17,054 nucleotides of DNA from JAJFUI01 sp039679885 (GCA_039679885.1 JBDKUC010000228.1:1-17054), one strand, 5' to 3'. Numbered from the stretch's first letter, positions 6,611-15,127 are shown. Translations and numbers: made by a program. The notes: generated by a model from the sequence alone, not told the origin.

Positions 6611-9600
6611 CTTGCTGAATGACGGAATAGAAGACCGGCGTCAAAAAGATGCCGAACAGGGTGACGCCCAACATGCCGGTGAACACGGCCACGCCGAGCG
6701 TGCGTCGCATTTCGGCGCCGGCGCCTTGCGAGAGCACCAACGGCACGACGCCGATGATGAACGCCAATGACGTCATGATGATCGGCCGCAGTCGCAACCG
6801 GCAGGCCGCGAGCGTGGCCTCGAATCGCGATTGGCCCGCCTCACGCTGATTCTTGGCGAACTCGACGATGAGGATGGCGTTCTTGCAGGCCAGCCCGACC
6901 AGAACGACGAAGCCGACTTGGGTGAAGATGTTGATGTCCATCCGGGCCAAGGCGACGCCGGCGATTGAAAACAACAGACACATCGGCACAACGAGAATCA
7001 CGGCCAGCGGCAGCGACCAGCTCTCATATTGCGCGGCCAGCACGAGGAACACGAGAATGACGGCGAGCAAGAAGACCCACATCGCCGTGTTTCCGGTCTC
7101 GATCTGCAGGAACGCGAGTTCGGTCCACTCGGTCTTCATGCCGCGCGGCAGGTCGTGGTTGGCCGCGCGTTGCATCAGATCGATCGCCTGGCCGGAGCTG
7201 ACGCCGGCCGCCGCGTCACCGTTGACTGGGGCAGAGGGATAGAGATTGTATCGCTGGATGAGCACCGGGCCGCTGGTCTCGCGGACGGTCGAGATCGCGC
7301 CCAGCGGCGCCATGGTTCCGGTCGCGTTCCGCACCTTGTACTGCTTGAGGTTCTCGATTCGCCGGCGATATTCGGCGTCGGCCTGCACGTTCACCTGCCA
7401 GGTGCGGCCGAAGCGGTTAAAGTCGTTGACGTAGAGCGAGCCGAGGAAGACTTGGAGCGTGTTGAAGATCTCGGTGAGCGAGACGCCCATCGTCTTTGCC
7501 TGGTCACGATCGATATCGAGCAAGAGCCAGGGGGTGTCGGCTCGGAAGCTCGAAAAGAGGCCCGTCAAGCGATCGTTCAGCCGGGCGCGATCGACGATCT
7601 TCTCGGCCGTCTCTTGCAAGGCCAGCAACCCGTTGTCGCCGCGGTCTTCCAGAATGAGCTTAAACCCGCTGGCGGCGCCGAGCCCTTCGACCGGCGGCGC
7701 GCCGAAAATGTTGACCAGTCCGCCCTGAATCTCCTTTTGAAACTGCTCCTGGAGACGGCGGGCGATCACGTCGGCCGAGAGTCCCCTATGAGTGCGATGG
7801 TGGAAGTCTTGGAGCATCACGTACATCGACCCATAGTTCGGCGCGTTGGCGCCCAGGAGGACCGACTGCCCTGCGATGGCCACGGTATGATCGACGCCAA
7901 GGTTGTCGCGGTCTTTCATCGCGATCTGCTCGATGCGGTGCATGACGCGCTGCGTCCGTTCGAGTGAGGCGGCGTCCGGCAGTTGCACGTTGACCAGCAG
8001 GTAGCCCTTGTCCTGCGCGGGAATAAAGCCGGAGGGCGACGCCAGGAATCCCCAACCCGTCAGGGCCAGCAGGCCGCCGTAGATCAACAGCACCAGCGCG
8101 CTGGTGCGAAGGGCCATGCCCACGACGCGGGTGTAGGCGTTTGTTGCGCGGTCGAAGCCGACGTTGAAGAGCCGAAAGCCGCGGCCAAGGACGTAGTTCA
8201 TCGGCCGAGTGAGCCAGTAGCCGGCCACCAGGCCGACGGCCAGCGTGAAACCGACGCCGAGCCACCAACCGAGGTCCACCGCGACGCCGCTCAGCCCGGG
8301 CAACAGCGTGCCGACGTTCCATTCGACGCGCCCGACCAGCCAACGGTTCAACCAAGGTTCGAGCGTGGGCAGGAGCCAGACGTAACCGATCCATCCGCCC
8401 AGGAGGATGTAGATGGCCCGCGGCAGCACGTCGTAGCGGCCCTTTTCGTGGGGCCGCAGAAGCACGGCGGCCAGCGCGGGGCTCAGCGTGAGCGAGTTGA
8501 ACGCGGAGATGACTGTCGAAGTGGCGATCGTCAACGCGAACTGGCGGAAGAATTGGCCCGTAATGCCGCTGATGAACGCGCACGGAAGAAACACGGCGGC
8601 CAAAACCAGCCCGACGGCGATCACCGGGCCGGAGACCTGGCTCATCGCCTTGATGCTTGCGTCGCGCGGACTCAAACCGTGCTCGATGTGGTACTCGACC
8701 GCCTCGACCACCACGATGGCGTCATCAACGACGATGCCGATGGCCAGGACGAGGCCGAACAGCGTGAGGTTGTTGAGGCTGAAACCCATCGCCCACATGA
8801 CGAAGAACGTGCCGATGATGGCCACCGGGACGGCGATCAGCGGAATCACGGCCGATCGCCAGTTCTGCAGGAACAGCAGCATGACGAGCGCGACCAGCAG
8901 CACGGCGTCCAAGAGTGTTTGACGCACCTCGTGGATCGACTCGGAGATGAACGGCGTCGTGTCGTAGACGATCGCGTAATCCAAATCCTGCGGGAAGCTC
9001 GGCTTCAACTCCCGCATCTTCGATTTGACCAGATCGGCCACCTTCAGGGCGTTCGAGCCGGGAAGCTGGTAGATGCTCAGCGCGACCGAGGGCCTACCAT
9101 CGAGCGTGCAGCTCTGATCGTAGTCCTGCGCGCCCATCTCGATCCGAGCCACGTCGCGCATGCGGACCACGCGGCCCGAGGCGTCGGTCTTCAAGATCAT
9201 GTTGGCGAACTGCTCGGGGTCGGCCAACCGGCCCAACGTGGTCATCGTGAACTGGAAAACCTGCCCCTTGGGCACCGGCGGCTGGCCGATCTGGCCGGCG
9301 GCGACCTGTGCGTTCTGCGCGGCCACGGCCGCAACGACGTCGCTGGCCGAGATATTGCGCGAGGCCATCCTTTCCGGATCGAGCCAGAGCCTCATGCTGT
9401 AGTCGCGTTGGCCCAAATAGGTGATGTCGCCGACGCCGGGGAGGCGGGCCAACTCGTCGCGCAATTGGATCGTGGCGTAGTTGCTCAGGTAGAGGTTGTC
9501 GCGAGTCCCCTTCGGTGAATACAGGTTGACGATCATCAGCACGTTGGGCGACTTCTTTTTGACCGTCACGCCTTTTCGGTTTACCAACTCGGGCAACGTC

Positions 9601-9950
9601 GGCTGGGCCATCGCCACGCGGTTCTGCACCAACACTTGGGCCATGTTCAGGTCGACGCCCAGCCTGAACGTGACCGTGAGCGTGTACGTCCCGTCGTTCG
9701 TGCATTGCGACGACATGTACAGCATCCCCTCGACGCCATTGACCTGCTGCTCGATCGGCGCCGCTACGGTGTCGGCCACCACCTTCGCGTCGGCGCCGGG
9801 ATAGGAGGCCGAGACCTCGACCGTCGGGGGAGCAATCTCCGGGTACTGCGCGATCGGAAGTCGCCAGATCGCGATGCCGCCCGCCAGCGTGATGATGATC
9901 GACAGCACCGAGGCGAAGATCGGCCGATGGATGAAGAATCGCGAGAACAT
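6564..9950 (-). CDS. RND efflux permease, HAE1/AcrB family (second pump of the operon)
   Basis: A 1128-residue inner-membrane proton-driven exporter, longer than AcrB-type pumps (about 1050). The N-terminus MFSRFFIHRPIFA and the periplasmic porter motifs are typical. TM4 carries D409-D410 in GIVVDDAIVVVE. The later helices carry K1023 (CKNAILIVEFA), R1053 and T1060 (RLRPIIMTSLAF), so the full proton-relay set of AcrB (D407, D408, K940, R971, T978) is present. Residues about 505-585, between the usual TM6 and TM7, are an insertion with two extra hydrophobic segments (511-530 and 556-579). It begins 7 bp after the stop of the first pump gene and is surely co-transcribed with it and the upstream fusion protein. 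The substrate cannot be predicted. Pairing with the first pump as a heteromeric transporter, as in MdtBC, is possible but inferred. The C-terminal codons overlap the convergent secreted-protein gene. Confidence 0.95.
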   Translation of the reverse strand: MFSRFFIHRPIFASVLSIIITLAGGIAIWRLPIAQYPEIAPPTVEVSASYPGADAKVVADTVAAPIEQQVNGVEGMLYMSSQCTNDGTYTLTVTFRLGVDLNMAQVLVQNRVAMAQPTLPELVNRKGVTVKKKSPNVLMIVNLYSPKGTRDNLYLSNYATIQLRDELARLPGVGDITYLGQRDYSMRLWLDPERMASRNISASDVVAAVAAQNAQVAAGQIGQPPVPKGQVFQFTMTTLGRLADPEQFANMILKTDASGRVVRMRDVARIEMGAQDYDQSCTLDGRPSVALSIYQLPGSNALKVADLVKSKMRELKPSFPQDLDYAIVYDTTPFISESIHEVRQTLLDAVLLVALVMLLFLQNWRSAVIPLIAVPVAIIGTFFVMWAMGFSLNNLTLFGLVLAIGIVVDDAIVVVEAVEYHIEHGLSPRDASIKAMSQVSGPVIAVGLVLAAVFLPCAFISGITGQFFRQFALTIATSTVISAFNSLTLSPALAAVLLRPHEKGRYDVLPRAIYILLGGWIGYVWLLPTLEPWLNRWLVGRVEWNVGTLLPGLSGVAVDLGWWLGVGFTLAVGLVAGYWLTRPMNYVLGRGFRLFNVGFDRATNAYTRVVGMALRTSALVLLIYGGLLALTGWGFLASPSGFIPAQDKGYLLVNVQLPDAASLERTQRVMHRIEQIAMKDRDNLGVDHTVAIAGQSVLLGANAPNYGSMYVMLQDFHHRTHRGLSADVIARRLQEQFQKEIQGGLVNIFGAPPVEGLGAASGFKLILEDRGDNGLLALQETAEKIVDRARLNDRLTGLFSSFRADTPWLLLDIDRDQAKTMGVSLTEIFNTLQVFLGSLYVNDFNRFGRTWQVNVQADAEYRRRIENLKQYKVRNATGTMAPLGAISTVRETSGPVLIQRYNLYPSAPVNGDAAAGVSSGQAIDLMQRAANHDLPRGMKTEWTELAFLQIETGNTAMWVFLLAVILVFLVLAAQYESWSLPLAVILVVPMCLLFSIAGVALARMDINIFTQVGFVVLVGLACKNAILIVEFAKNQREAGQSRFEATLAACRLRLRPIIMTSLAFIIGVVPLVLSQGAGAEMRRTLGVAVFTGMLGVTLFGIFLTPVFYSVIQQVTEWRRSRHESDTAP

Positions 9951-9957
9951 GAAATGC

Positions 9958-12900
9958 CTATGGCCTTTCGTCGCCCGAGTCGCCGCCGGGCGGGGAATCT
10001 GGTTCGCGGTTTCTCAGGAAACGCCAAGTCATCCAGAGCCCCAACGGAAGAAAGAGCATGCAAGCCAGGACGAGCAGCGCGATGCGTCCGACCAAGCGAG
10101 TCTGTTCCGAAGCGAAGAGCCGGGTGCTGCCCAGCCGGTCGATGACGTTGAAGAACACGGGGGTCAGGAAGATTCCAAAGACGGTGACGCCCAGCATGCC
10201 GCTAAAGACGGCGAGCCCCAGCGTCCGACGCATCTCGGCGCCGGCCCCTTGAGCGAGCAACAGCGGGACGACGCCCAGAATGAAGGCCAGCGATGTCATC
10301 ATGATCGGCCGCAGCCGCAGGTGGCATGCCTCGAGCGCGGCTTCGCGACGCGAGACGCCGGCCTCTCGCTGCCGCCGGGCAAACTCGACGATCAGAATCG
10401 CGTTTTTGCTGGCCAGCCCCACCAGGACGACGAAGCCAATCTGGGTGAAGATGTTCACGTCGGAGCGGCCCACCAGGACGCCGATGATGGCGCTCAACAG
10501 ACACATCGGCACCACCAGGATCACGGCCAACGGGAGCGACCAGCTTTCGTACTGCGCGGCCAGGACGAGGAAGACCATGACAACCGCCAGTGCAAAAACC
10601 CACATGGCCGTGTTGCCCGCCTGGAGTTCCTGGTAGGCAAGATCGGTCCACTCATAGTGCATGCCCGGCAGCAGCGCGCGATTGGCCAAGCCTTCCATCA
10701 GATCGATCGCCTGGCGGGAACTGACGCCCGGTCCGGGGTTGCCGTTGATCGCCGCGGACGGGTACATGTTGTAGCGCGTCAGGATGAAGGGGCCGTTGAC
10801 CTCGCGGACGTCGGCGATAGCGCCAATGGGAACCATCGCCCCCTGCCGATTGCGGACTTTCAGTTGCTTGACGTCGCTGACTTGGTTGCGGAACTGGCCG
10901 GCCGCCTGGACGACGACCTGCCACGTGCGGCCGAACAGGTTGAAATCGTTGACATAGAGCGAACCCAGATAGACCTGGAGCGTGTTGAAGGCGTCGGCCA
11001 GCGGCACGTCCATCGTCATGCACTGCTCGCGGTTAAGGTTCACGTAGAGCTGCGGCGCGTTGGCGCGGAAGATGCTGAACAAGTCGACCAACAGCGGCAG
11101 ACCGCGCGGCGGCGCATTCGGCCGAGCCCCCGGTCCGCCGCCCTGCTGGCCGCGGGCGTCGGCGGCCTTTGGCGGGGCTTCCGGCGAGGCGTCCCCTTTT
11201 CGTGCGTTCTGACCTCGGCGGAGCGCGTTGCCCATCGCGGCGAGCCGGTTCACCTGTTCCTGAAGCGTCTTTGGGCCGAGGTCTTGACGATCCTCGACGA
11301 CGAACTTGAAACCGCCCGAGCGGCCGATGCCGCGGATCGGCGGCGGCGGAAGCACGTTGACCCGGGCCTCCATCACTTCGGCCGCGCACCGCCGACGAAG
11401 CGTGTCGGCAATCTCGGTGCTGTAGAGTCCCGGCCCCGACCGTTCGGAGAAGTCGTCCAAGATGAGAATGATCTGGCCGAAATTGGAGCCGGAGGCCCCG
11501 ATGCCGAACGCCGAGCCGGCAATCGCCATCGTATGCTTCACGCCGGGAATCGTCGACGCAATCCGCTGGGCGTGGTCCACTGCGGCTCTCGTCCGCTCAA
11601 TCGAAGCGGCGTCCGGCAGTTGCACTGTCGCCCAAAGGAATCCCATGTCCTGCGCGGGAATGAAGCCCTTCGGCGCGAGCGTGAACTCGCGGTAGGTGAC
11701 GAACAGCATCCCCACATAGACCAACAGAACCAGCACGCTGATGCGGAGCAGACCGCCGACGCTGCGGGTGTAGACGCTCGGGGCCGCGGCGAACCCCGCG
11801 TTGAACCGTTGAAAGGCCTTTTGGAGAGCCCTCGCCAGGGGCCGGCAGTAGAGCCAACCAAGCATTGCCGCCGTCACGACGACGGTGATCGCCGAAATCC
11901 ACCAGATCGCTCGCGGCGGCGCGGCGCCCGCCTGCGCCGCGGCGGCTCCGACCGGAAGAAGTCTCCAGCCCTTGTTCAGCAGGGCCGCCAGCGGCGGGGC
12001 CAACCAGAGGTAGCCGAGCCAAGCGAGAAGTGCGGGAAACGCCAGCCGCGGCAAGGCCTCGTGCGTCTCCCGGTCCCTCGCGCGGAGCAGGACGGCCGAA
12101 AGCGCGGGACTCAGCGTCAGCGAGTTGAATGCCGAGATGATCGTCGACGCCGCGATCGTCAAGGCAAACTGCCGGAAGAACTGGCCGGTCAGGCCGCTGA
12201 TGAACGCGCAAGGCACGAACACGGCGCTGAGGACCAGCCCGACGGCGATTACCGGTCCGGAGACCTGGCTCATCGCCTTGATCGTCGCGTCGCGCGGCGT
12301 TAGTCCTTGCTCGATGTGATGCTCGACGGCCTCGACGACCACGATCGCATCGTCCACGACAATGCCGATGGCCAGAACCAAACCGAACAGCGTCAGGTTG
12401 TTCAGGCTGAAGCCGAAGGCGACCAACACGGCGAACGTGCCCACGATGGCCACCGGCACCGCCACAAGCGGAATAACGGCCGACCGCCAGTTTTGCAGGA
12501 ACAACAGGACAACAAAGGCGACCAGCAGCACGGCGTCGCGGAGCGCCTTGAAGACCTCGTCGATCGATTCGCTCGTGTAGGGCGTCGTGTCGAAGAAGAT
12601 GGCATACCGCAGGTCGTCCGGGAAGTCCTTGGCCAGCTCCTCCATTTTCGCGCGGACCTTCTCGGCGACGTCGAGCGCATTGGCGTCGGGCAACTGGATG
12701 ACGAAGAGGCCGGCCGAAGGGTAGCCGTCCAACTTGCAACTGACGTCCTGGCTCCGAGCGCCTAGCTCGACGCGGCCAATGTCGCGGATTCGGGTGATCC
12801 GGCCGCCGCTGCCGGTGCGGACAATGATATTCGCGAACTGCTCGGGCGATTTCAACCGCCCAAGCGTCGAAAGAGTAATCTGCGTCTCCTGGCCGCGACG

Positions 12901-13578
12901 GATCGGCTCCTGTCCGATCTGGCCGGATGCGACCTGGACGTTCTGTTCCCGGATGGCGTTGACGACGTCGCCGGCCGTCAGGCTTCGCGAGGCCATCTTC
13001 TCCGGATCCACCCAGATCCGCATGCTGTAATCGCGTTGCCCCTGGATGTTGATGTCGCTCACCCCGTCGACGCGCAGTAGCTCGTCGCGCAGCCGCAACA
13101 TGGCGTAATTGCTCAGATAGAGCTGGTCGTAGCGGCCATGGGGCGAATAGAGATTCACCGACATCAGCATGTCGGGCGACATCTTCCGCGTGATGACGCC
13201 GGTCCGTTTCAGCACGTCGGGCAGCATCGGCAGCGCCAAGTTCACACGATTTTGGACCAGCACCTGCGCCAGGTTGAGATTGACGCCCTGCTGGAAGGTG
13301 ACGCTGAGGCTATAGGAGCCGTCGTTGGCCGACTGCGACTCCATGTAGATCATGTTCTCGACGCCGTTGACCTGCTGCTCGATCGGCGCGGCCACGCTTT
13401 GGGCGACAACCTCCGCGCTGGCCCCCGGATAGGTGCAGCGAACGAACACCGTCGGCGGCGTGACAGGCGGATACTGCGTCAACGGCAGGCTGTAGTAGGC
13501 GATGCCGCCGCCGAGCGTAATCACCACCGACAGGACGGTAGCGAAGATCGGCCGGTCGATGAAGAACCGCGAGAACAT
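9958..13578 (-). CDS. RND efflux permease, HAE1/AcrB family (first pump of the operon, extended)
   Basis: A 1206-residue paralogue of the next pump; 40 of the first 60 residues are identical by hand count. The proton-relay residues D409-D410, K1058, R1088 and T1095 are all present, so this copy should be able to translocate protons. Residues about 505-585 hold the same two-helix insertion (hydrophobic 512-534 and 557-577). Two features are absent from the sister pump. One is a Gly/Pro/Ala/Arg-rich, probably disordered insert at about 786-827 in the second periplasmic domain. The other is an added C-terminal tail after the normal last helix (1156-1206) with one more hydrophobic segment (1163-1186) and a Pro/Gly/Asp-rich end. 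The start follows the family's usual MFSRFFI opening; no clear Shine-Dalgarno site precedes it. It lies 174 bp downstream of the fusion-protein gene, with a repeat array in between. Confidence 0.95.
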   Translation of the reverse strand: MFSRFFIDRPIFATVLSVVITLGGGIAYYSLPLTQYPPVTPPTVFVRCTYPGASAEVVAQSVAAPIEQQVNGVENMIYMESQSANDGSYSLSVTFQQGVNLNLAQVLVQNRVNLALPMLPDVLKRTGVITRKMSPDMLMSVNLYSPHGRYDQLYLSNYAMLRLRDELLRVDGVSDINIQGQRDYSMRIWVDPEKMASRSLTAGDVVNAIREQNVQVASGQIGQEPIRRGQETQITLSTLGRLKSPEQFANIIVRTGSGGRITRIRDIGRVELGARSQDVSCKLDGYPSAGLFVIQLPDANALDVAEKVRAKMEELAKDFPDDLRYAIFFDTTPYTSESIDEVFKALRDAVLLVAFVVLLFLQNWRSAVIPLVAVPVAIVGTFAVLVAFGFSLNNLTLFGLVLAIGIVVDDAIVVVEAVEHHIEQGLTPRDATIKAMSQVSGPVIAVGLVLSAVFVPCAFISGLTGQFFRQFALTIAASTIISAFNSLTLSPALSAVLLRARDRETHEALPRLAFPALLAWLGYLWLAPPLAALLNKGWRLLPVGAAAAQAGAAPPRAIWWISAITVVVTAAMLGWLYCRPLARALQKAFQRFNAGFAAAPSVYTRSVGGLLRISVLVLLVYVGMLFVTYREFTLAPKGFIPAQDMGFLWATVQLPDAASIERTRAAVDHAQRIASTIPGVKHTMAIAGSAFGIGASGSNFGQIILILDDFSERSGPGLYSTEIADTLRRRCAAEVMEARVNVLPPPPIRGIGRSGGFKFVVEDRQDLGPKTLQEQVNRLAAMGNALRRGQNARKGDASPEAPPKAADARGQQGGGPGARPNAPPRGLPLLVDLFSIFRANAPQLYVNLNREQCMTMDVPLADAFNTLQVYLGSLYVNDFNLFGRTWQVVVQAAGQFRNQVSDVKQLKVRNRQGAMVPIGAIADVREVNGPFILTRYNMYPSAAINGNPGPGVSSRQAIDLMEGLANRALLPGMHYEWTDLAYQELQAGNTAMWVFALAVVMVFLVLAAQYESWSLPLAVILVVPMCLLSAIIGVLVGRSDVNIFTQIGFVVLVGLASKNAILIVEFARRQREAGVSRREAALEACHLRLRPIMMTSLAFILGVVPLLLAQGAGAEMRRTLGLAVFSGMLGVTVFGIFLTPVFFNVIDRLGSTRLFASEQTRLVGRIALLVLACMLFLPLGLWMTWRFLRNREPDSPPGGDSGDERP

Positions 13579-13590
13579 TTCTTTGCGCCC

Positions 13591-13606
13591 GTCACGTCTG
13601 CGTGAC
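13591..13606. repeat. Degenerate hairpin, first member of the repeat array
   Basis: GTCACG and CGTGAC form a 6-bp stem around TCTG, followed by a CCCG sequence that also follows the better-preserved hairpin at 13631-13649. It looks like a decayed copy of that repeat. Confidence 0.5.
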
Positions 13607-13620
13607 GCCCGATGGATGCC

Positions 13621-13743
13621 GTATTGTACTCATCACGCTCCGCGTGATGCCCGCGGAAAATCGTCCAGCATCACGCGGAGCGTGATGAATACAATGTGCG
13701 GAGCGTGATGAATACAATGTGCGGAACGTGATGAGTACAATAT
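13621..13743. repeat. REP/BIME-like array: facing hairpins plus three 23-bp tandem repeats
   Basis: Two perfect 8-bp stems, CATCACGC/GCGTGATG, lie at 13631-13649 (loop TCC) and 13669-13687 (loop GGA). The block 13621-13649 is the reverse complement of 13669-13697 at 26 of 29 positions, with 19 bases between, so the whole can also form a long cruciform. The unit starting GCGGAGCGTGATGAATACAA is repeated at 13675-13697, 13698-13720 and 13721-13743 (23 bp each; the third has three changes), and a fourth decayed start follows. The array fills most of the gap between the fusion-protein gene and the first pump gene. In transcripts it would fold stably and could lower or stabilise expression of one side; that function is inferred. 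Confidence 0.85.
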
Positions 13744-13752
13744 GCAGAATCG

Positions 13753-14925
13753 CTATTTCGCCGCGGCGGTCTTGGGCTTCACCGTGATGCCCGGCCGAAT
13801 GCGTTGCAGCCCGCCGACGACAACGCGGTCATTCTCCGTCAGCCCCTTGGTGACTTCTCGCAGTTTGCCGTGGAGCGAGCCAATCTCGATGCGGCGGTAT
13901 TCGACGATGTTCTTGTCGTTGACGACGTACGCGTACTGCTGGCCCTGATCGGACGCCCGCGCCTCCTCCGGGATCAGCAGGGCGCGGTGGGGCTGACCTT
14001 TCGGAAGCCGGATTCGGGCGAACATGCCTGGCGAAAGAATCCGTGTCGGGTTCGGAAAGATGCCGCGGAGCCGCAGGGTGCCGGTCATCACATCCAAGCG
14101 ATTTTCGGCGAAATCGATCTCGCCCTTGTGCGGGTAATCCTCTTCATCGGCCAAGCCCAAGTAAACTGGCAGCTTGGCGTTTCGGATCACGCCGATCTTG
14201 CCTTTGATCTCGACGACCATGCGCCGCAGTTCGAGGAGCGTCCGTTCGTCAACGTCGAAATAAGCGTAAATCGGATCGAGCGTGACGATCGTCGTCAACG
14301 GCGTTTGATCGGCCTGAACCATGTTGCCGGGATCGATCAATTGCTTGCTCACTCGGCCGTCGCACGGGGCGTAGACCTTGGTCCACTCGAGATTCTGCTC
14401 GGCGAGTTTCAGCGTCGCCTGGGCGGTCGCGACCGCGGCCTGCGCTTCGCGGTAGTCGCCGGCGATTTGATCGTAGTCTCCCTGGGCGATCGATCGGCTG
14501 GGCAGCAGTTCCTGCGCCCGCTTGTAGTCCTTGGCCAGCCGATCAAGATGCGCCTGCGCCTGCGCCAACGCGGCGGCCGCCTTGTCGCGATCCGCCTTGT
14601 AGGTTCGCGGGTCGATTTCAAAGAGCAAATCGCCCTTCTTGACCTCCGTCCCCTCCTTGTTCGGCCCGCCGTCCTTGAGCCCCTCGATCAAGTAGCCGCT
14701 TACCCGGGCGCGAATTTCGACGCTCGTCACTGCCTCCGTATGCCCGGTGAAGTCCTCGTAGTCGGTGATGGTCTGCACACCAGGTTTGGCGACGACGACC
14801 TCGGGAACCGATGCGGCTGCGGTTCCCGCCGATGAGGCTGTGGCGCTCTGCCGCAGACAGCCTGCCACGACCGCCAGAAGGAGCAGCAATACCCCACCCA
14901 GCCATAGCAATTGTCTCTGTTTCAT
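13753..14925 (-). CDS. RND efflux membrane-fusion lipoprotein (HlyD/AcrA family)
   Basis: A 390-residue periplasmic adaptor. Residues 1-22 are a hydrophobic signal ending in the lipobox VAGC (C23), so it should be lipid-anchored. It then shows the expected domain order. The first half of the lipoyl-like domain is EIRARVSGYL (70-79) and VKKGDLLFEIDPRTY (95-109). A helical coiled-coil hairpin spans about 110-180. The second lipoyl half is VYAPCDGRVS (184-193). The beta-barrel domain includes DPIYAYFDVDE (217-227), and the membrane-proximal domain has LSPGMFARIRLP (297-308). A slightly enlarged loop (84-94) sits in the first lipoyl half. It is the first gene of the operon and connects the two downstream pumps to an outer-membrane channel that is not encoded in this window. 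Start and length are normal for the family. Confidence 0.95.
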   Translation of the reverse strand: MKQRQLLWLGGVLLLLLAVVAGCLRQSATASSAGTAAASVPEVVVAKPGVQTITDYEDFTGHTEAVTSVEIRARVSGYLIEGLKDGGPNKEGTEVKKGDLLFEIDPRTYKADRDKAAAALAQAQAHLDRLAKDYKRAQELLPSRSIAQGDYDQIAGDYREAQAAVATAQATLKLAEQNLEWTKVYAPCDGRVSKQLIDPGNMVQADQTPLTTIVTLDPIYAYFDVDERTLLELRRMVVEIKGKIGVIRNAKLPVYLGLADEEDYPHKGEIDFAENRLDVMTGTLRLRGIFPNPTRILSPGMFARIRLPKGQPHRALLIPEEARASDQGQQYAYVVNDKNIVEYRRIEIGSLHGKLREVTKGLTENDRVVVGGLQRIRPGITVKPKTAAAK

Positions 14926-14964
14926 GGACGTCTCGCCGGAAATAGTTTACTCACCTCTATGGTT

Positions 14965-14994
14965 AATGTATGTAAAGTATCGTGTTTCAGTCAA
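14965..14994 (-). promoter_or_regulatory. Candidate sigma-70 promoter of the efflux operon
   Basis: On the - strand, TTGACT (complement at 14989-14994, 5 of 6 to consensus) and TACATT (complement at 14965-14970, 4 of 6) are separated by 18 bases. This would place transcription start about 30-35 bases before the fusion-protein ATG. The stretch is clearly AT-richer than its surroundings. No convincing operator palindrome was seen and no regulator gene lies beside it. Confidence 0.35.
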
Positions 14995-15015
14995 GAGCGC
15001 CGTCGACGCCGCAGG

Positions 15016-15072
15016 CGTTCGTAGTCCCGCCTTTAGGCGGAAAAAGACCGGCTAAAACCGGAACTACGAACG
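15016..15072. repeat. Nested-palindrome element, copy A (upstream of ribD)
   Basis: The outer arms CGTTCGTAGT (15016-15025) and ACTACGAACG (15063-15072) are perfect 10-bp complements. Inside are a hairpin CCGCCT-TT-AGGCGG (15027-15040) and a CCGG...CCGG pair (15048-15061). The left end, GTTCGTAGTCCCGCCT, matches one end of the element at the 3' end of ribD except at one base. It is probably a small non-autonomous mobile or REP-type repeat. Confidence 0.75.
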
Positions 15073-15127
15073 ACTTCGCAGTCCTGTTTGCGGCCCCCTG
15101 TAGGGCGTTCACTCCGAACGGTAGACT

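Noticed and set aside
7983..9518. A 511-codon open frame on the + strand opposite the second pump
   Set aside because: Same reason: an antisense shadow of a conserved membrane protein with biased, low-complexity composition.
9874..12303. An 809-codon open frame on the + strand opposite the first pump and the end of the second
   Set aside because: It is antisense to two strongly conserved RND genes, its product is a His/Arg/Asp/Gln-rich string with no domain, and such frames arise from high-GC codon bias.
13621..13743. A CRISPR array
   Set aside because: The 23-bp units are directly adjacent with no unique spacers, and no cas gene is present.
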